From Fictibacillus phosphorivorans (GTDB lineage Bacteria; Bacillota; Bacilli; Bacillales; Fictibacillaceae), in NCBI RefSeq assembly GCF_007673525.1, contig NZ_VDZU01000001.1, forward strand, positions 1,240,001 through 1,304,000: 64,000 nt of DNA, written 5' to 3'. Positions 7,779 through 16,409 of this stretch are shown one piece after another (position 1 is the first letter of the stretch; each line of letters starts with the position of its first letter). A model generated the notes under the pieces. It did not search any database. It was not told the origin of the DNA and saw only the letters and a program-made list of their open reading frames with translations. Position numbers and translations under genes: made by a program.

Positions 7779-8546
7779 ATGAAGCACATTGAATCAGAGT
7801 CCAACGCTTCCTTGAAGCAATGGAAAAAACTTCATACAAAAAAAGAACGTGAAAAATCAGGAACATTCTTACTTGAAGGTCCTCATCTTATAGAAGAAGC
7901 AATCACGTCTGGAGCAAAACTTCAACATGTAATCGTGGAAGAAAATTTTGAGATCAATGAAGTGTGGTTAAAGGAAAAATTCACGCTTTGGTCTGTTCCG
8001 GCTAAATTGATGAAACAGCTATCTGAAACCGAGAAACCACAAGGTATCATAGCCGTTTGTGAGATGATGGAGCAATCTGAAGAACTTATCAAAAAAGGTG
8101 GACGATATCTCTTAATCGATGGCGTTCAAGACCCAGGAAATCTTGGAACGATCATTCGAACAGCTGATAGTGCTGGCCTTGATGGTGTATTTTTAGGTGA
8201 GGGTACAGCGGATCTTTATAATGGTAAAACCGTTCGATCAACGCAAGGTTCTTTATTTCATCTGCCAATCGTTAAAGCGAACTTGTTAGAGATTATTGAG
8301 CGCTGTAAGGAGCATGATCTGCCGGTATTATCGACTTCACTTCAAAATTCTGTGGATATGCGAGAAACGCCTGAAGTAGATGGATTTGCTTTGATCATGG
8401 GCAATGAAGGCGCAGGTGTGCAGGAGATCCTTCAACAGGAATCAACATTGAATGTGAAAATTCCGATCTTCGGCAGTGCGGAGTCCCTGAACGTTTCAGT
8501 AGCAACAGGTATCCTTTTGTATGAATTACAGCGAAATAGAACGTAA
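7779..8546 (+). CDS. ysgA: TrmH/SpoU-family RNA 2'-O-methyltransferase (YsgA)
   Basis: Putative 23S rRNA 2'-O-ribose methyltransferase of the SPOUT superfamily, AdoMet-dependent. The N-terminal substrate-binding domain (KKEREKSGTFLLEGPHLIEEAI) is followed by the trefoil-knot motifs: motif 1 DPGNLGTIIRTADSAG (~residues 117-132), motif 2 MGNEGAG, and motif 3 IPIFGSAESLNVSVATGILLYE near the end. I use ATG 7779 because its N-terminus (MKHIES) matches the family and AAAGGAG is about 11 bases away. An in-frame TTG at 7773 is only 5 bases from that site and is the alternative. The exact target nucleotide is unknown. Confidence 0.9.
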   Translation: MKHIESESNASLKQWKKLHTKKEREKSGTFLLEGPHLIEEAITSGAKLQHVIVEENFEINEVWLKEKFTLWSVPAKLMKQLSETEKPQGIIAVCEMMEQSEELIKKGGRYLLIDGVQDPGNLGTIIRTADSAGLDGVFLGEGTADLYNGKTVRSTQGSLFHLPIVKANLLEIIERCKEHDLPVLSTSLQNSVDMRETPEVDGFALIMGNEGAGVQEILQQESTLNVKIPIFGSAESLNVSVATGILLYELQRNRT

Positions 8547-8560
8547 TTTGTGACATAGCG

Positions 8561-8590
8561 TTGCAATTATAGAATTTTTTCATATATAAT
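8561..8590 (+). promoter_or_regulatory. sigma-A promoter of pheST
   Basis: TTGCAA at 8561-8566, 18-bp spacer, perfect TATAAT at 8585-8590; transcription would start just before the T-box leader. Confidence 0.75.
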
Positions 8591-8599
8591 GAAAAAGAT

Positions 8600-8852
8600 G
8601 AATGGAATAGTATTAAAAACGAAGATGGAGAAAAGTAGGTAATGATTCCGCCAAAAAGGGAGGAAATGTCTTAGACTGTGAGCATTTCTTTGGTAGGTAT
8701 TATTGAATTCACTCCTGAGTTGTCACCTGAACTGTTAAGTAGGGCTGACCGGTGAAGAGCCGTTATTAAAATGAAGTGAACAGTGTATTTTTCATTGTTA
8801 AATTGGGTGGTACCGCGAACTCCTCGTCCCTTATTGGATGAGGAGTTTTTTA
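8600..8852 (+). promoter_or_regulatory. T-box leader of pheST (specifier TTC, Phe)
   Basis: The conserved T-box GGGTGGTACCGCG is at 8805-8817, directly before a terminator made of ACTCCTCGTCC (8819-8829) and GGATGAGGAGT (8836-8846) with a T-run. The codon in the specifier position is TTC at 8708-8710, in GAATTCACT, fitting phenylalanine. Uncharged tRNA-Phe is expected to pair with the specifier and T-box and stabilise the antiterminator. Confidence 0.95.
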
Positions 8853-8876
8853 TATTTTTTTAGGAGGGGTTGCACG

Positions 8877-9911
8877 GTGAAAGACCGTTTAGAAGCTCTA
8901 AAAGTTGAAGCGATCGGCCAGATTAAAGAAGCCCAAGATCTAAAAGATCTGCAAGCTGTTAAGGTAGCTTATTTAGGTAAGAAAGGACCCATTACGGAAG
9001 TATTAAAAGGAATGGGGAAATTGTCTGCTGAAGAAAGACCTGTAATTGGCGCTTATGCCAACGAAGTTCGTGACAGCATCCAACAAGAACTAGATAAAAA
9101 ACAAAGCGAACTGGAGAATGCAGCGATCGCAGAAAAACTTTCAAAAGAAACGATCGATGTGTCATTACCAGGAAGACCTGTAAAGAAAGGAAATCCTCAT
9201 CCGTTAACAGCTGTTGTTACTGAGATTGAAGATCTTTTCTTGAGCATGGGCTTCACGATCGCTGAAGGACCAGAAGTAGAAACGGACTATTATAATTTTG
9301 AAGCGTTAAACTTGCCAAAGGGACACCCTGCTCGAGATATGCAGGACTCATTCTTCATTACAGAAGATATCCTTCTTCGTACACAAACATCACCTGTTCA
9401 AGCGCGTACGATGGAAAAGCATGAAGGAGAAGGACCTGTGAAGATCATTTCTCCTGGTAAGGTTTACCGAAGAGATAACGATGATGCTACACATTCACAT
9501 CAGTTCATGCAGATCGAAGGACTCGTTGTCGACCAAAACGTTCGTTTAAGTGACTTAAAAGGTGTGCTTGAAACGTTCGCCAAAAAAATGTTCGGTGAAG
9601 ATCGTAAAATTCGTCTTCGTCCAAGTTTCTTCCCTTTTACAGAGCCATCTGTCGAAATGGATATCTCTTGCTTTAAATGTAGCGGAAAAGGCTGTTCGAT
9701 CTGTAAGCAAACAGGTTGGATTGAGATTTTAGGAGCAGGTATGGTTCATCCGAACGTGCTTGAGATGGCAGGGTTCGATTCAAAGAAATATACAGGTTTT
9801 GCATTTGGTATGGGACCTGAGCGTATCGCGATGCTCAAATATGGGATTGATGATATTCGTCATTTCTATGCGAACGATATCCGGTTTTTAAAACAATTCA
9901 AAAATGCATAA
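8877..9911 (+). CDS. pheS: Phenylalanyl-tRNA synthetase alpha subunit
   Basis: Catalytic subunit of the (alpha-beta)2 enzyme charging tRNA-Phe. I use GTG 8877, which has AGGAGGGG 7 bases upstream and gives 344 residues as in B. subtilis; the frame continues upstream into the leader terminator, which is not coding. N-terminal coiled coil to ~residue 85, then the class II core with [18 protein letters not shown], the RDMQDSFFI and RTQTSPVQ stretches, [19 protein letters not shown] and the C-terminal motif 3 [20 protein letters not shown] Cys-rich [17 protein letters not shown] insert is present, as in other Bacillus PheS. 18 bp before pheT. Confidence 0.96.
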   Translation: MKDRLEALKVEAIGQIKEAQDLKDLQAVKVAYLGKKGPITEVLKGMGKLSAEERPVIGAYANEVRDSIQQELDKKQSELENAAIAEKLSKETIDVSLPGRPVKKGNPHPLTAVVTEIEDLFLSMGFTIAEGPEVETDYYNFEALNLPKGHPARDMQDSFFITEDILLRTQTSPVQARTMEKHEGEGPVKIISPGKVYRRDNDDATHSHQFMQIEGLVVDQNVRLSDLKGVLETFAKKMFGEDRKIRLRPSFFPFTEPSVEMDISCFKCSGKGCSICKQTGWIEILGAGMVHPNVLEMAGFDSKKYTGFAFGMGPERIAMLKYGIDDIRHFYANDIRFLKQFKNA

Positions 9912-9929
9912 CTTGAGGAGGGGAATTAT

Positions 9930-12353
9930 ATGCTAATCTCTTATAACTGGCTAAAAGAATATGTAAACGTAGAAATCTCACCGTCTGAACTCGCAGATAA
10001 AATTACAAAAAGCGGTATTGAAGTCGAGATGGTCGAGTCACTAAATAAAGGAATCAGTGGAGTAGTTGTTGGATATGTGGAAGAATGCATCCAGCATCCT
10101 AACGCTGACAAGCTTAGAGTTTGTAAAGTAGATGTAGGTCAAGGTGAAGTCTCACAGATCGTGTGCGGTGCACCAAACGTAGCTCAAGGCCAAAAAGTGG
10201 CTGTTGCTGTACCTGGAGCGGTTCTTCCAGGTAACTTTAAAATAAAAAAAGCAAAACTTCGCGGTGAAGAATCTCACGGAATGATTTGTTCACTTACAGA
10301 GTTAGGTGTAGATACTAAATTAGTACCAAAAGAATATGCAACAGGAATCTTTGTGATGCCAAGTGACGCAGAGCCTGGAAGTGATGCATTAGAATACTTA
10401 AATTTGAATGACCATGTATTAGAACTTGGACTTACACCAAACCGAGCTGATTGTCTGAACGTGATCGGTGTAGCGAATGAAGTAGCTGCGATCTTAGAAC
10501 AAGAAGTGAAACTTCCAAACACATCGATCAAAACGTCTGAAGAGAAAGCAGGAGAATTTATCTCTGTTCAGATCGAATCACTTGAAGATAACCCATATTA
10601 CGGAGCGATGATCATCCGTGATGTTAAAATTGGTCCTTCTCCGCTTTGGATGCAGAATCGCCTTATGGCATCGGGCATCCGTCCGATCAATAACATCGTT
10701 GATATCACAAACTATGTACTTCTTGAGTATGGTCAGCCTTTACATGCCTTTGACTATAACCGATTAGGCTCAAAAGAGATCGTAATCCGCCGTGCAACAG
10801 AAGGTGAACACATTCAAACGCTTGACGATCAAGATCGTAAACTTAAAGAAACTCACTTAGTGATCACAAATGGAAAAGATCCGATTGCAGTAGCTGGTGT
10901 TATGGGCGGGGCTACAAGTGAAGTCCAATCTGACACAACAAACGTATTATTAGAGGCAGCATATTTTGCTTCAGGTCGTGTAAGAGCAGCTTCTAAAGAC
11001 CTTGGTTTACGAAGTGAAGCGAGTTCGAGATATGAAAAAGGCATCGATCGTAACCGAGTATATGCTGCAGCAATGAGAGCTGCTAGCCTTATGGCGGAAC
11101 TTGCTGGAGGCAAAGTTGCTGAAGGAATCGTTGAGGCTGGTAAGCGAGAAGTTAACACTTACAGCGTCAAGATGGATGTATCTAGAATGAATAATCTTTT
11201 AGGAACAGAGATCACATCTGAACAGACTGGATCTATCTTTAAGCGTTTAGGTTTTAGTTATAAAGAATCTGACGGACAGTTCGAAGTAAACGTTCCTTCC
11301 CGCAGACCAGACATAACGATCGAAGCGGATTTGATTGAAGAAGTAGGACGTATCTATGGATATGACCGTATCCCAACTACGTACCTTTTATCTGAAGCGC
11401 GTCCTGGTGGCCTAACGAAGAATCAGGCACAACGCCGTAATATCAGAACGTATCTAGAAGGTGCTGGGCTATATCAAGCTGTTACTTACGCATTGACTAC
11501 TCCTCTAAAGTCTACTCATTTTTCGTTCAGCAAGGAGAAGGTTTATCCGATCTCAGTTGCGCATCCGATGAGTGAAGAGCGCAGTACGTTAAGAATGAGT
11601 TTATTGCCGCAACTTTTAGAAGTGCTTCAATACAACAGAAATCGCTCAATGGAAGACCTCGCTATCTATGAGATGGGATCTGTCTTCATCAATCGCCAAG
11701 AAGTATTAACAGATCTTCCTGAAGAGTATGTGTTCGTTTCAGGCGCTGTTACAGGTGTGTTTAACGAGCATCTTTGGCAAGGAGAGAGAAAGACTGTTGA
11801 TTTTTATGTGTTAAAAGGGATCTTAGAAGGTCTCATGGGTGAATTGAACCTTTCTGAGCGTATCACCTATGAAGCTGGAGAAATTGAGAACATGCATCCA
11901 GGAAGAACAGCGATCGTGAAACTTGATGGCATTTCTGTAGGATTTGTAGGTCAGCTTCACCCAGCTCTTCAAAAAGAGTTGGATGTAAAAGATACGTATG
12001 TGTTCGAGTTGAACGCAACTAGTCTTTTAGAGAAGGAAACAGATCAGATGGTCTATCAAACATTGCCGCGTTATCCTTCGATTACACGAGATATCGCTCT
12101 TGTTGTTGATCAAGAACTTCCAGCAGGAGACCTGACAACTGTAATTCAAGCTGCAGGTGGAGAGCTGTTAAAAGAAGTAAATCTTTTTGATCTGTATGAA
12201 GGAGAAAAGATGGAAGAAGGCAAGAAATCACTTGCATTCTCACTGAAATATTTTGATCCAGAACGAACGTTAACAGATGAGGAAGTTGTAACGGCGCATA
12301 ACCGCGTATTAAAGAGCTTAGAAGAACGCTTTGGCGCTCAGCTAAGAAAATAA
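9930..12353 (+). CDS. pheT: Phenylalanyl-tRNA synthetase beta subunit
   Basis: Non-catalytic and editing subunit, 807 residues (typical ~800). Domain order: EMAP/OB tRNA-binding domain at ~40-150 (VVGYVEECIQHPNADKLRVCKVD), B3/B4 editing domain at ~210-380, B5 domain at ~410-475 (ending before RPDITIEADLIEEVGRIYGYDRIP), the catalytic-like core, and the C-terminal FDX-ACB anticodon domain (YPSITRDIALVVDQE to the end). GAGGAGGGG precedes the ATG. Cotranscribed with pheS under the Phe T-box; a terminator follows. Confidence 0.97.
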   Translation: MLISYNWLKEYVNVEISPSELADKITKSGIEVEMVESLNKGISGVVVGYVEECIQHPNADKLRVCKVDVGQGEVSQIVCGAPNVAQGQKVAVAVPGAVLPGNFKIKKAKLRGEESHGMICSLTELGVDTKLVPKEYATGIFVMPSDAEPGSDALEYLNLNDHVLELGLTPNRADCLNVIGVANEVAAILEQEVKLPNTSIKTSEEKAGEFISVQIESLEDNPYYGAMIIRDVKIGPSPLWMQNRLMASGIRPINNIVDITNYVLLEYGQPLHAFDYNRLGSKEIVIRRATEGEHIQTLDDQDRKLKETHLVITNGKDPIAVAGVMGGATSEVQSDTTNVLLEAAYFASGRVRAASKDLGLRSEASSRYEKGIDRNRVYAAAMRAASLMAELAGGKVAEGIVEAGKREVNTYSVKMDVSRMNNLLGTEITSEQTGSIFKRLGFSYKESDGQFEVNVPSRRPDITIEADLIEEVGRIYGYDRIPTTYLLSEARPGGLTKNQAQRRNIRTYLEGAGLYQAVTYALTTPLKSTHFSFSKEKVYPISVAHPMSEERSTLRMSLLPQLLEVLQYNRNRSMEDLAIYEMGSVFINRQEVLTDLPEEYVFVSGAVTGVFNEHLWQGERKTVDFYVLKGILEGLMGELNLSERITYEAGEIENMHPGRTAIVKLDGISVGFVGQLHPALQKELDVKDTYVFELNATSLLEKETDQMVYQTLPRYPSITRDIALVVDQELPAGDLTTVIQAAGGELLKEVNLFDLYEGEKMEEGKKSLAFSLKYFDPERTLTDEEVVTAHNRVLKSLEERFGAQLRK

Positions 12354-12365
12354 TTGTTGAAGAAG

Positions 12366-12396
12366 CTGGTTCATCAAGAGATGGCCAGTTTTTTTG
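12366..12396 (+). terminator. terminator behind pheT
   Basis: CTGG..TCAT pairs with ATGG.CCAG around a small loop, followed by seven Ts. Confidence 0.8.
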
Positions 12397-12443
12397 TCTT
12401 TATTATTAGGCTGTTTTTGCATATTTTGCAGTTCTTGAAAATG

Positions 12444-12527
12444 GTGTCAATGCGAACTGGACACTTTTATGTGAAAAGGGATCATTTTTATGTGATGGAC
12501 TTCATTTTTTATGTGATGATAACTTTT
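12444..12527. repeat. 21-bp tandem array 3 (4 units, first degenerate)
   Basis: The core TTTTATGTGA begins at 12465, 12486 and 12507; a degenerate copy (around ATGCGA) is at 12444, so all four are 21 bp apart. It lies between the convergent pheT and rnhC terminators. A frame from ATG 12441 to TAG 12528-12530 is open and reads as HFYV-type heptads, with no ribosome binding site. Confidence 0.85.
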
Positions 12528-12556
12528 TAGTAACCAATGGCGGATGCTCGCTCTGC

Positions 12557-12590
12557 AAAAAAGAGGATGCTTCCTTATGGATTCATCCTC
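12557..12590 (-). terminator. terminator of rnhC (minus strand)
   Basis: On the minus strand GAGGATGA pairs with CATCCTC, followed by TTTTTT, just after the rnhC stop. Confidence 0.88.
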
Positions 12591-12598
12591 TCCGCCCC

Positions 12599-13543
12599 TT
12601 AAATCTTCTTTTTACGTAATAAATTCAGCGCTTTTTGAGTATTTGCAAAATGCTTTTTGGTTGCTGTATCAAAAACAGACTGTCCGAACTTCTCAACAAG
12701 TTCTGCCGCTTTAACATCGACATGGGGGCCGGCACCTTTTGGGATTACAGTATTGAAGCGAGCCCCTAGTTTATCCATTTCTTTTAAAAAGCTATATCTC
12801 GCCAAGATGGAAGCAGCAGCAACAGCTAGATGTATCGATTCACCTTTTGTAGCAAAATAAAGCCCTTCTTTTAAGAGGTTCTTCTCTCTTGTTAAATAGT
12901 TAAAGTACACACCAGGTTCACAGAACTGATCGACTAATATACCTTCGATCTCTTCACCTTCAATTTTAGCTTTTACATTTTGCAATGCACGGTTATGAAG
13001 GATAGCCTTAATCTTACCTTGCGTCATACCTTTTTGCTGAAGTTCGTTATACTTCTCATTATTCAGTACAAGGAGTGAGTATGGAACGGTATGAATAAGT
13101 TCTTTTGCAATTTGAATGATCTGTTTGTCATTTAAGTGCTTGGAGTCTTTCACACCTAGTTCTTTTACGAGTTCAAGCTTAGCTCTAGAAACGTATGCGG
13201 CAGCAACGGTCATCGGTCCAAAATAATCTCCTGTTCCAACTTCATCACTTCCGATCATTGATAATTCTGCTGCGTTCTGTGGTGGGGCATATTGGTGAGG
13301 TGGTTTAACCGTCTTGCTTTTTGCTTTTGGAACGGAAACTTCACCTGAGTATTTTTGAGAAGCAGCTTCAGCTCCCTTTCCTTGAAACAAGACTTTGCCC
13401 GACTGATATGCTGTAACGGTGCAATCTGAGAGTTTTGCTGAAAAAACTGCGCCAGGTGGGGTTTTAGCTGATAGCACGGATGTGAGTTCCTTTTTCATCT
13501 CAAGTATTTCTGAACGGGTCATCTTTTTAACAACGTGAGACAT
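12599..13543 (-). CDS. rnhC: Ribonuclease HIII
   Basis: Cleaves the RNA strand of RNA/DNA hybrids. 314 residues; the N-terminal ~85 residues are the TBP-like substrate-binding domain specific to RNase HIII. The catalytic domain starts with IGSDEVGTGDYFGPM, placing the first acidic residues at Asp100-Glu101; VKDSKHLNDKQI and ILVDQF carry further active-site and structural residues. AGGAGG lies 9 bases upstream of the ATG on the minus strand. Divergent from zapA, the same arrangement as in B. subtilis. Confidence 0.95.
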   Translation of the reverse strand: MSHVVKKMTRSEILEMKKELTSVLSAKTPPGAVFSAKLSDCTVTAYQSGKVLFQGKGAEAASQKYSGEVSVPKAKSKTVKPPHQYAPPQNAAELSMIGSDEVGTGDYFGPMTVAAAYVSRAKLELVKELGVKDSKHLNDKQIIQIAKELIHTVPYSLLVLNNEKYNELQQKGMTQGKIKAILHNRALQNVKAKIEGEEIEGILVDQFCEPGVYFNYLTREKNLLKEGLYFATKGESIHLAVAAASILARYSFLKEMDKLGARFNTVIPKGAGPHVDVKAAELVEKFGQSVFDTATKKHFANTQKALNLLRKKKI

Positions 13544-13699
13544 GGTATTAATCCTCCTAATAATGAAGAGATTTCCAAATATATCAAAAAAACGCTACAA
13601 TAGAACAGAAATATTTTCAACTGTGAACGATATTTGATAAGATAAAGATTAGAGTATTCATTAAATGAATGATCCTTTGTATGTTAAGGAGGTTATTTT

Positions 13700-13963
13700 G
13701 TGGCGGAAGAGAAAAAGAAAAACCGTACCACGGTCGAAATCTATGGACAACGATATGTAATTGCAGGGACCGAATCCTCCAGCCACATTCATTTAGTAGC
13801 TGACAAAGTAGACTTAAAAATGAGAGAGATTCAATCTCATAACCGGTTTCTCGACACGAAACAACTAGCTGTTCTTACAGCAGTAAATACAATGAACGAA
13901 TATTTAAAGATTAAAGAAGAGCTGAAAAAATTGCAACAGCGAATTGGAAAAGAGGAAAGTTAG
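13700..13963 (+). CDS. zapA: Cell division protein ZapA
   Basis: FtsZ-associated protein that cross-links FtsZ filaments and supports Z-ring formation. 87 residues, GTG start with TAAGGAGGT 6 bases upstream. The N-terminal beta part (TTVEIYGQRYVIAGTESSSHIHLVADKVD) is followed by a helical coiled-coil tail (NTMNEYLKIKEELKKLQQRIGKE). The stop codon is one base from the cvpA start, so the two are translationally coupled. Confidence 0.93.
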   Translation: MAEEKKKNRTTVEIYGQRYVIAGTESSSHIHLVADKVDLKMREIQSHNRFLDTKQLAVLTAVNTMNEYLKIKEELKKLQQRIGKEES

Positions 13964-13964
13964 T

Positions 13965-14501
13965 ATGTTAGATTTGATTTTAATTATCGTATTAGCAGGT
14001 GGATTTTTAATTGGACTAAAAAGAGGCTTCATCATGCAGCTCGTTCATTTGGTCGGATTTATAGCAGCCTATATCGTTGCTTATCTGTATTACGATGAAC
14101 TTGCGCCAAAGCTAGAATTGTGGATTCCATACCCTTCTTCAAATGATAGCTCTGTATCCTTTTTGATGAACAGCATATCACTTGAACAAGCTTATTATAA
14201 TGCGATAGCCTTTGCTATCCTGTTCTTCGCCACCAAGATCATCCTGCAGATCTTAGGGTCTATGCTCGATTTTCTTGCAAACTTACCGATTCTTCATACG
14301 TTCAACAGATGGCTCGGTGGTTTATTAGGTTTTGTAGAAGTTTATTTGATCGTGTTTATTTTATTGTATATCGCAACATTAGTTCCGATTGAAGCCTTTC
14401 AAGCTCATTATGAAAATTCATGGATCGCACAGGGAATGGTCAAAAACACCCCCGTATTTTCTGAGTCCGTAAAGGAAATGTGGATGAAACATATGGCATA
14501 A
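13965..14501 (+). CDS. cvpA: CvpA family membrane protein
   Basis: 178-residue inner-membrane protein with four hydrophobic segments, starting MLDLILIIVLAGGFLIGLKRGFIMQLVHLVGF; the glycine/arginine loop GLKRGF is typical of CvpA, a family linked in enterobacteria to colicin V production and membrane stress. I use ATG 13965: AGAGGAA lies ~7 bases upstream inside zapA. An in-frame TTG at 13944 would overlap zapA and has no suitable site. B. subtilis yshB is the positional counterpart. Confidence 0.88.
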   Translation: MLDLILIIVLAGGFLIGLKRGFIMQLVHLVGFIAAYIVAYLYYDELAPKLELWIPYPSSNDSSVSFLMNSISLEQAYYNAIAFAILFFATKIILQILGSMLDFLANLPILHTFNRWLGGLLGFVEVYLIVFILLYIATLVPIEAFQAHYENSWIAQGMVKNTPVFSESVKEMWMKHMA

Positions 14502-14528
14502 CTTCTCCCAGCGCGGAGAAGTTTTTTT
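14501..14528 (+). terminator. terminator behind cvpA
   Basis: Perfect 8-bp stem ACTTCTCC / GGAGAAGT with T-run, overlapping the last base of the stop codon. Confidence 0.93.
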
Positions 14529-14661
14529 CTTTGCAGTTTATACTCAGTTGTTCTTGAAAGTGGTCGATGAAGCAAGAGTGTAAAGTGCTATAGGGATAAT
14601 AACACAAATTATTAAAGCCATTATCATACTAGCATGACAATGAAATAGAGGTGAGCTCATT

Positions 14662-16377
14662 ATGGTAAATAAAAAAGAGGTAGTACGCGCACTGGAACAG
14701 ATAGCTTTGTACCTTGAGATCTTAGGTGAGAATTCGTTTAAAGTTTCCGCTTATCGTAAAGCAGCGAACGCTCTTGAGAGTGATGAGCGAACGATGGATG
14801 AGATCGGGGATGTATCGAAACTAAAAGGAATAGGCAAAGGAACAGCTTCTGTAATAATTGAAATGATAGAAAAGGGCGAATCAGAACTTTTAGTTGAACT
14901 TCAGGAAAAAGTACCGTCTGAACTGATAACACTGCTGCAGGTACCTAATCTTGGAGGTAAAAAAATCGCTAAACTTTATTCTGAGTTAGGTGTAACGAAT
15001 ATTGAATCTCTAAAAGAAGCATGTGAAAATGGTAAAGTAAGAGAATTGGCAGGGTTTGGCGCTAAAACAGAAGAAAAGATTTTAGCATCGTTAAAAGATC
15101 TTGGGAAAAGACCAGAGAGGCTTCCTATAGCATACATGCTACCCATTGCAGAAAAAATAGAATCTCAGTTAAAAAGAATGAACAATATTGAGAGATACTC
15201 TAGAGCAGGAAGTTTAAGACGATACCGTGAAACGATCAAAGACTTAGATTTTATTATTTCAAGTGAACATCCAAGTGAAGTAAAAGAGCAACTCTTAAAA
15301 CTGGATGGAGTTATCGACGTGATAGCAAGTGGAGATACGAAGGTTTCTGTCGTACTCGATGAGAAACTCTCTGTATCCGTTGATTTTCGTATCGTACAAC
15401 CTCATCAGTTTGCTACTACACTGCATCATTTTACAGGCTCTATGGAACATAACGTTAAAATGCGTCAGCTTGCAAAGGCAAGAGGCGAAAAGATCAGTGA
15501 ATATGGTGTAGAAAATATAGAAACTGGTGAAATTCTTACATTTGACACGGAAGAGGATTTCTATGCCCATTTCTCTTTAAGCTGGATTCCACCTGAAGCG
15601 AGAGAGTCTGGAGAAGAAATAGAGCTATTTAAAGATGGTCATGACCTTATTCAGTTATCCGATATAAAAGGAGATCTTCATCTGCATTCTACTTGGAGCG
15701 ATGGGGCGTTCTCGATCGAGGAAATGGCTGAGGAAGCACGAAGCAAGGGATATGAATATATGGCGATTACAGATCACTCTCAATATTTACGAGTAGCAAA
15801 TGGTCTAACACCTGAGAGAGTGCGTATGCAGCGACAAGAGATCAATAAGTTAAATAAGCGGTATACCGATTTTAAGATACTAGCTGGAATCGAGATGGAT
15901 ATTTTACCAGATGGTACACTTGATTATGATGATGAATTGTTAGATGAGATGGATTTTGTCATTGCGAGCATCCATTCTGCGTTCTCTCAAGATCAAAGCA
16001 AGATCATGGATCGTTTGAAGACGGCGTTAAAACACAAAAAAGTGAATCTGATCGCCCACCCAACAGGGCGCCTGATCGGACGTAGAGAAGGATATGACGT
16101 GGATGTTGAAACCCTGCTGCAGCTTGCTTATGAAACAGGTACTGCAGTTGAGTTGAATGCGAATCCGAATCGTCTAGATCTTGCTCCACACTGGTTAAGG
16201 AAAGCTCAGGAACTTGGGGTCAAGGTAGCGATTAATACAGATGCACATTATAAAGACACGATGAAACATATGGAGATTGGAGCAGCGGTTGCCCGAAAAG
16301 GTTTTGTTCGAAAAAGCAATGTGTTAAACACAATGACATTAACCGAACTTGAAACCTATTTAAACCGTGAAAAATAG
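14662..16377 (+). CDS. polX: DNA polymerase/3'-5' exonuclease PolX
   Basis: Family X DNA polymerase with a fused PHP nuclease, used in base-excision-type repair. 571 residues (B. subtilis 570). Order: N-terminal 8-kDa-like domain with helix-hairpin-helix motifs (LKGIGKGTASVIIEMIEKGE at ~53-72; VPNLGGKKIAKLYSELG at ~94-110), polymerase palm with GSLRRYRETIKDLDFIIS and the VDFRIV strand, and the C-terminal PHP domain beginning GDLHLHSTWSDGAFSIEEMA (~res 335), with TDHS, EMDILPDG, AHPTGR and NTDAH metal-binding segments. A GAGGTGAG site precedes ATG 14662. Upstream of mutS2 as in B. subtilis. Confidence 0.96.
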   Translation: MVNKKEVVRALEQIALYLEILGENSFKVSAYRKAANALESDERTMDEIGDVSKLKGIGKGTASVIIEMIEKGESELLVELQEKVPSELITLLQVPNLGGKKIAKLYSELGVTNIESLKEACENGKVRELAGFGAKTEEKILASLKDLGKRPERLPIAYMLPIAEKIESQLKRMNNIERYSRAGSLRRYRETIKDLDFIISSEHPSEVKEQLLKLDGVIDVIASGDTKVSVVLDEKLSVSVDFRIVQPHQFATTLHHFTGSMEHNVKMRQLAKARGEKISEYGVENIETGEILTFDTEEDFYAHFSLSWIPPEARESGEEIELFKDGHDLIQLSDIKGDLHLHSTWSDGAFSIEEMAEEARSKGYEYMAITDHSQYLRVANGLTPERVRMQRQEINKLNKRYTDFKILAGIEMDILPDGTLDYDDELLDEMDFVIASIHSAFSQDQSKIMDRLKTALKHKKVNLIAHPTGRLIGRREGYDVDVETLLQLAYETGTAVELNANPNRLDLAPHWLRKAQELGVKVAINTDAHYKDTMKHMEIGAAVARKGFVRKSNVLNTMTLTELETYLNREK

Positions 16378-16409
16378 CTCTAGGTCCTGGGAATCAGGAG
16401 GAAGAATAT

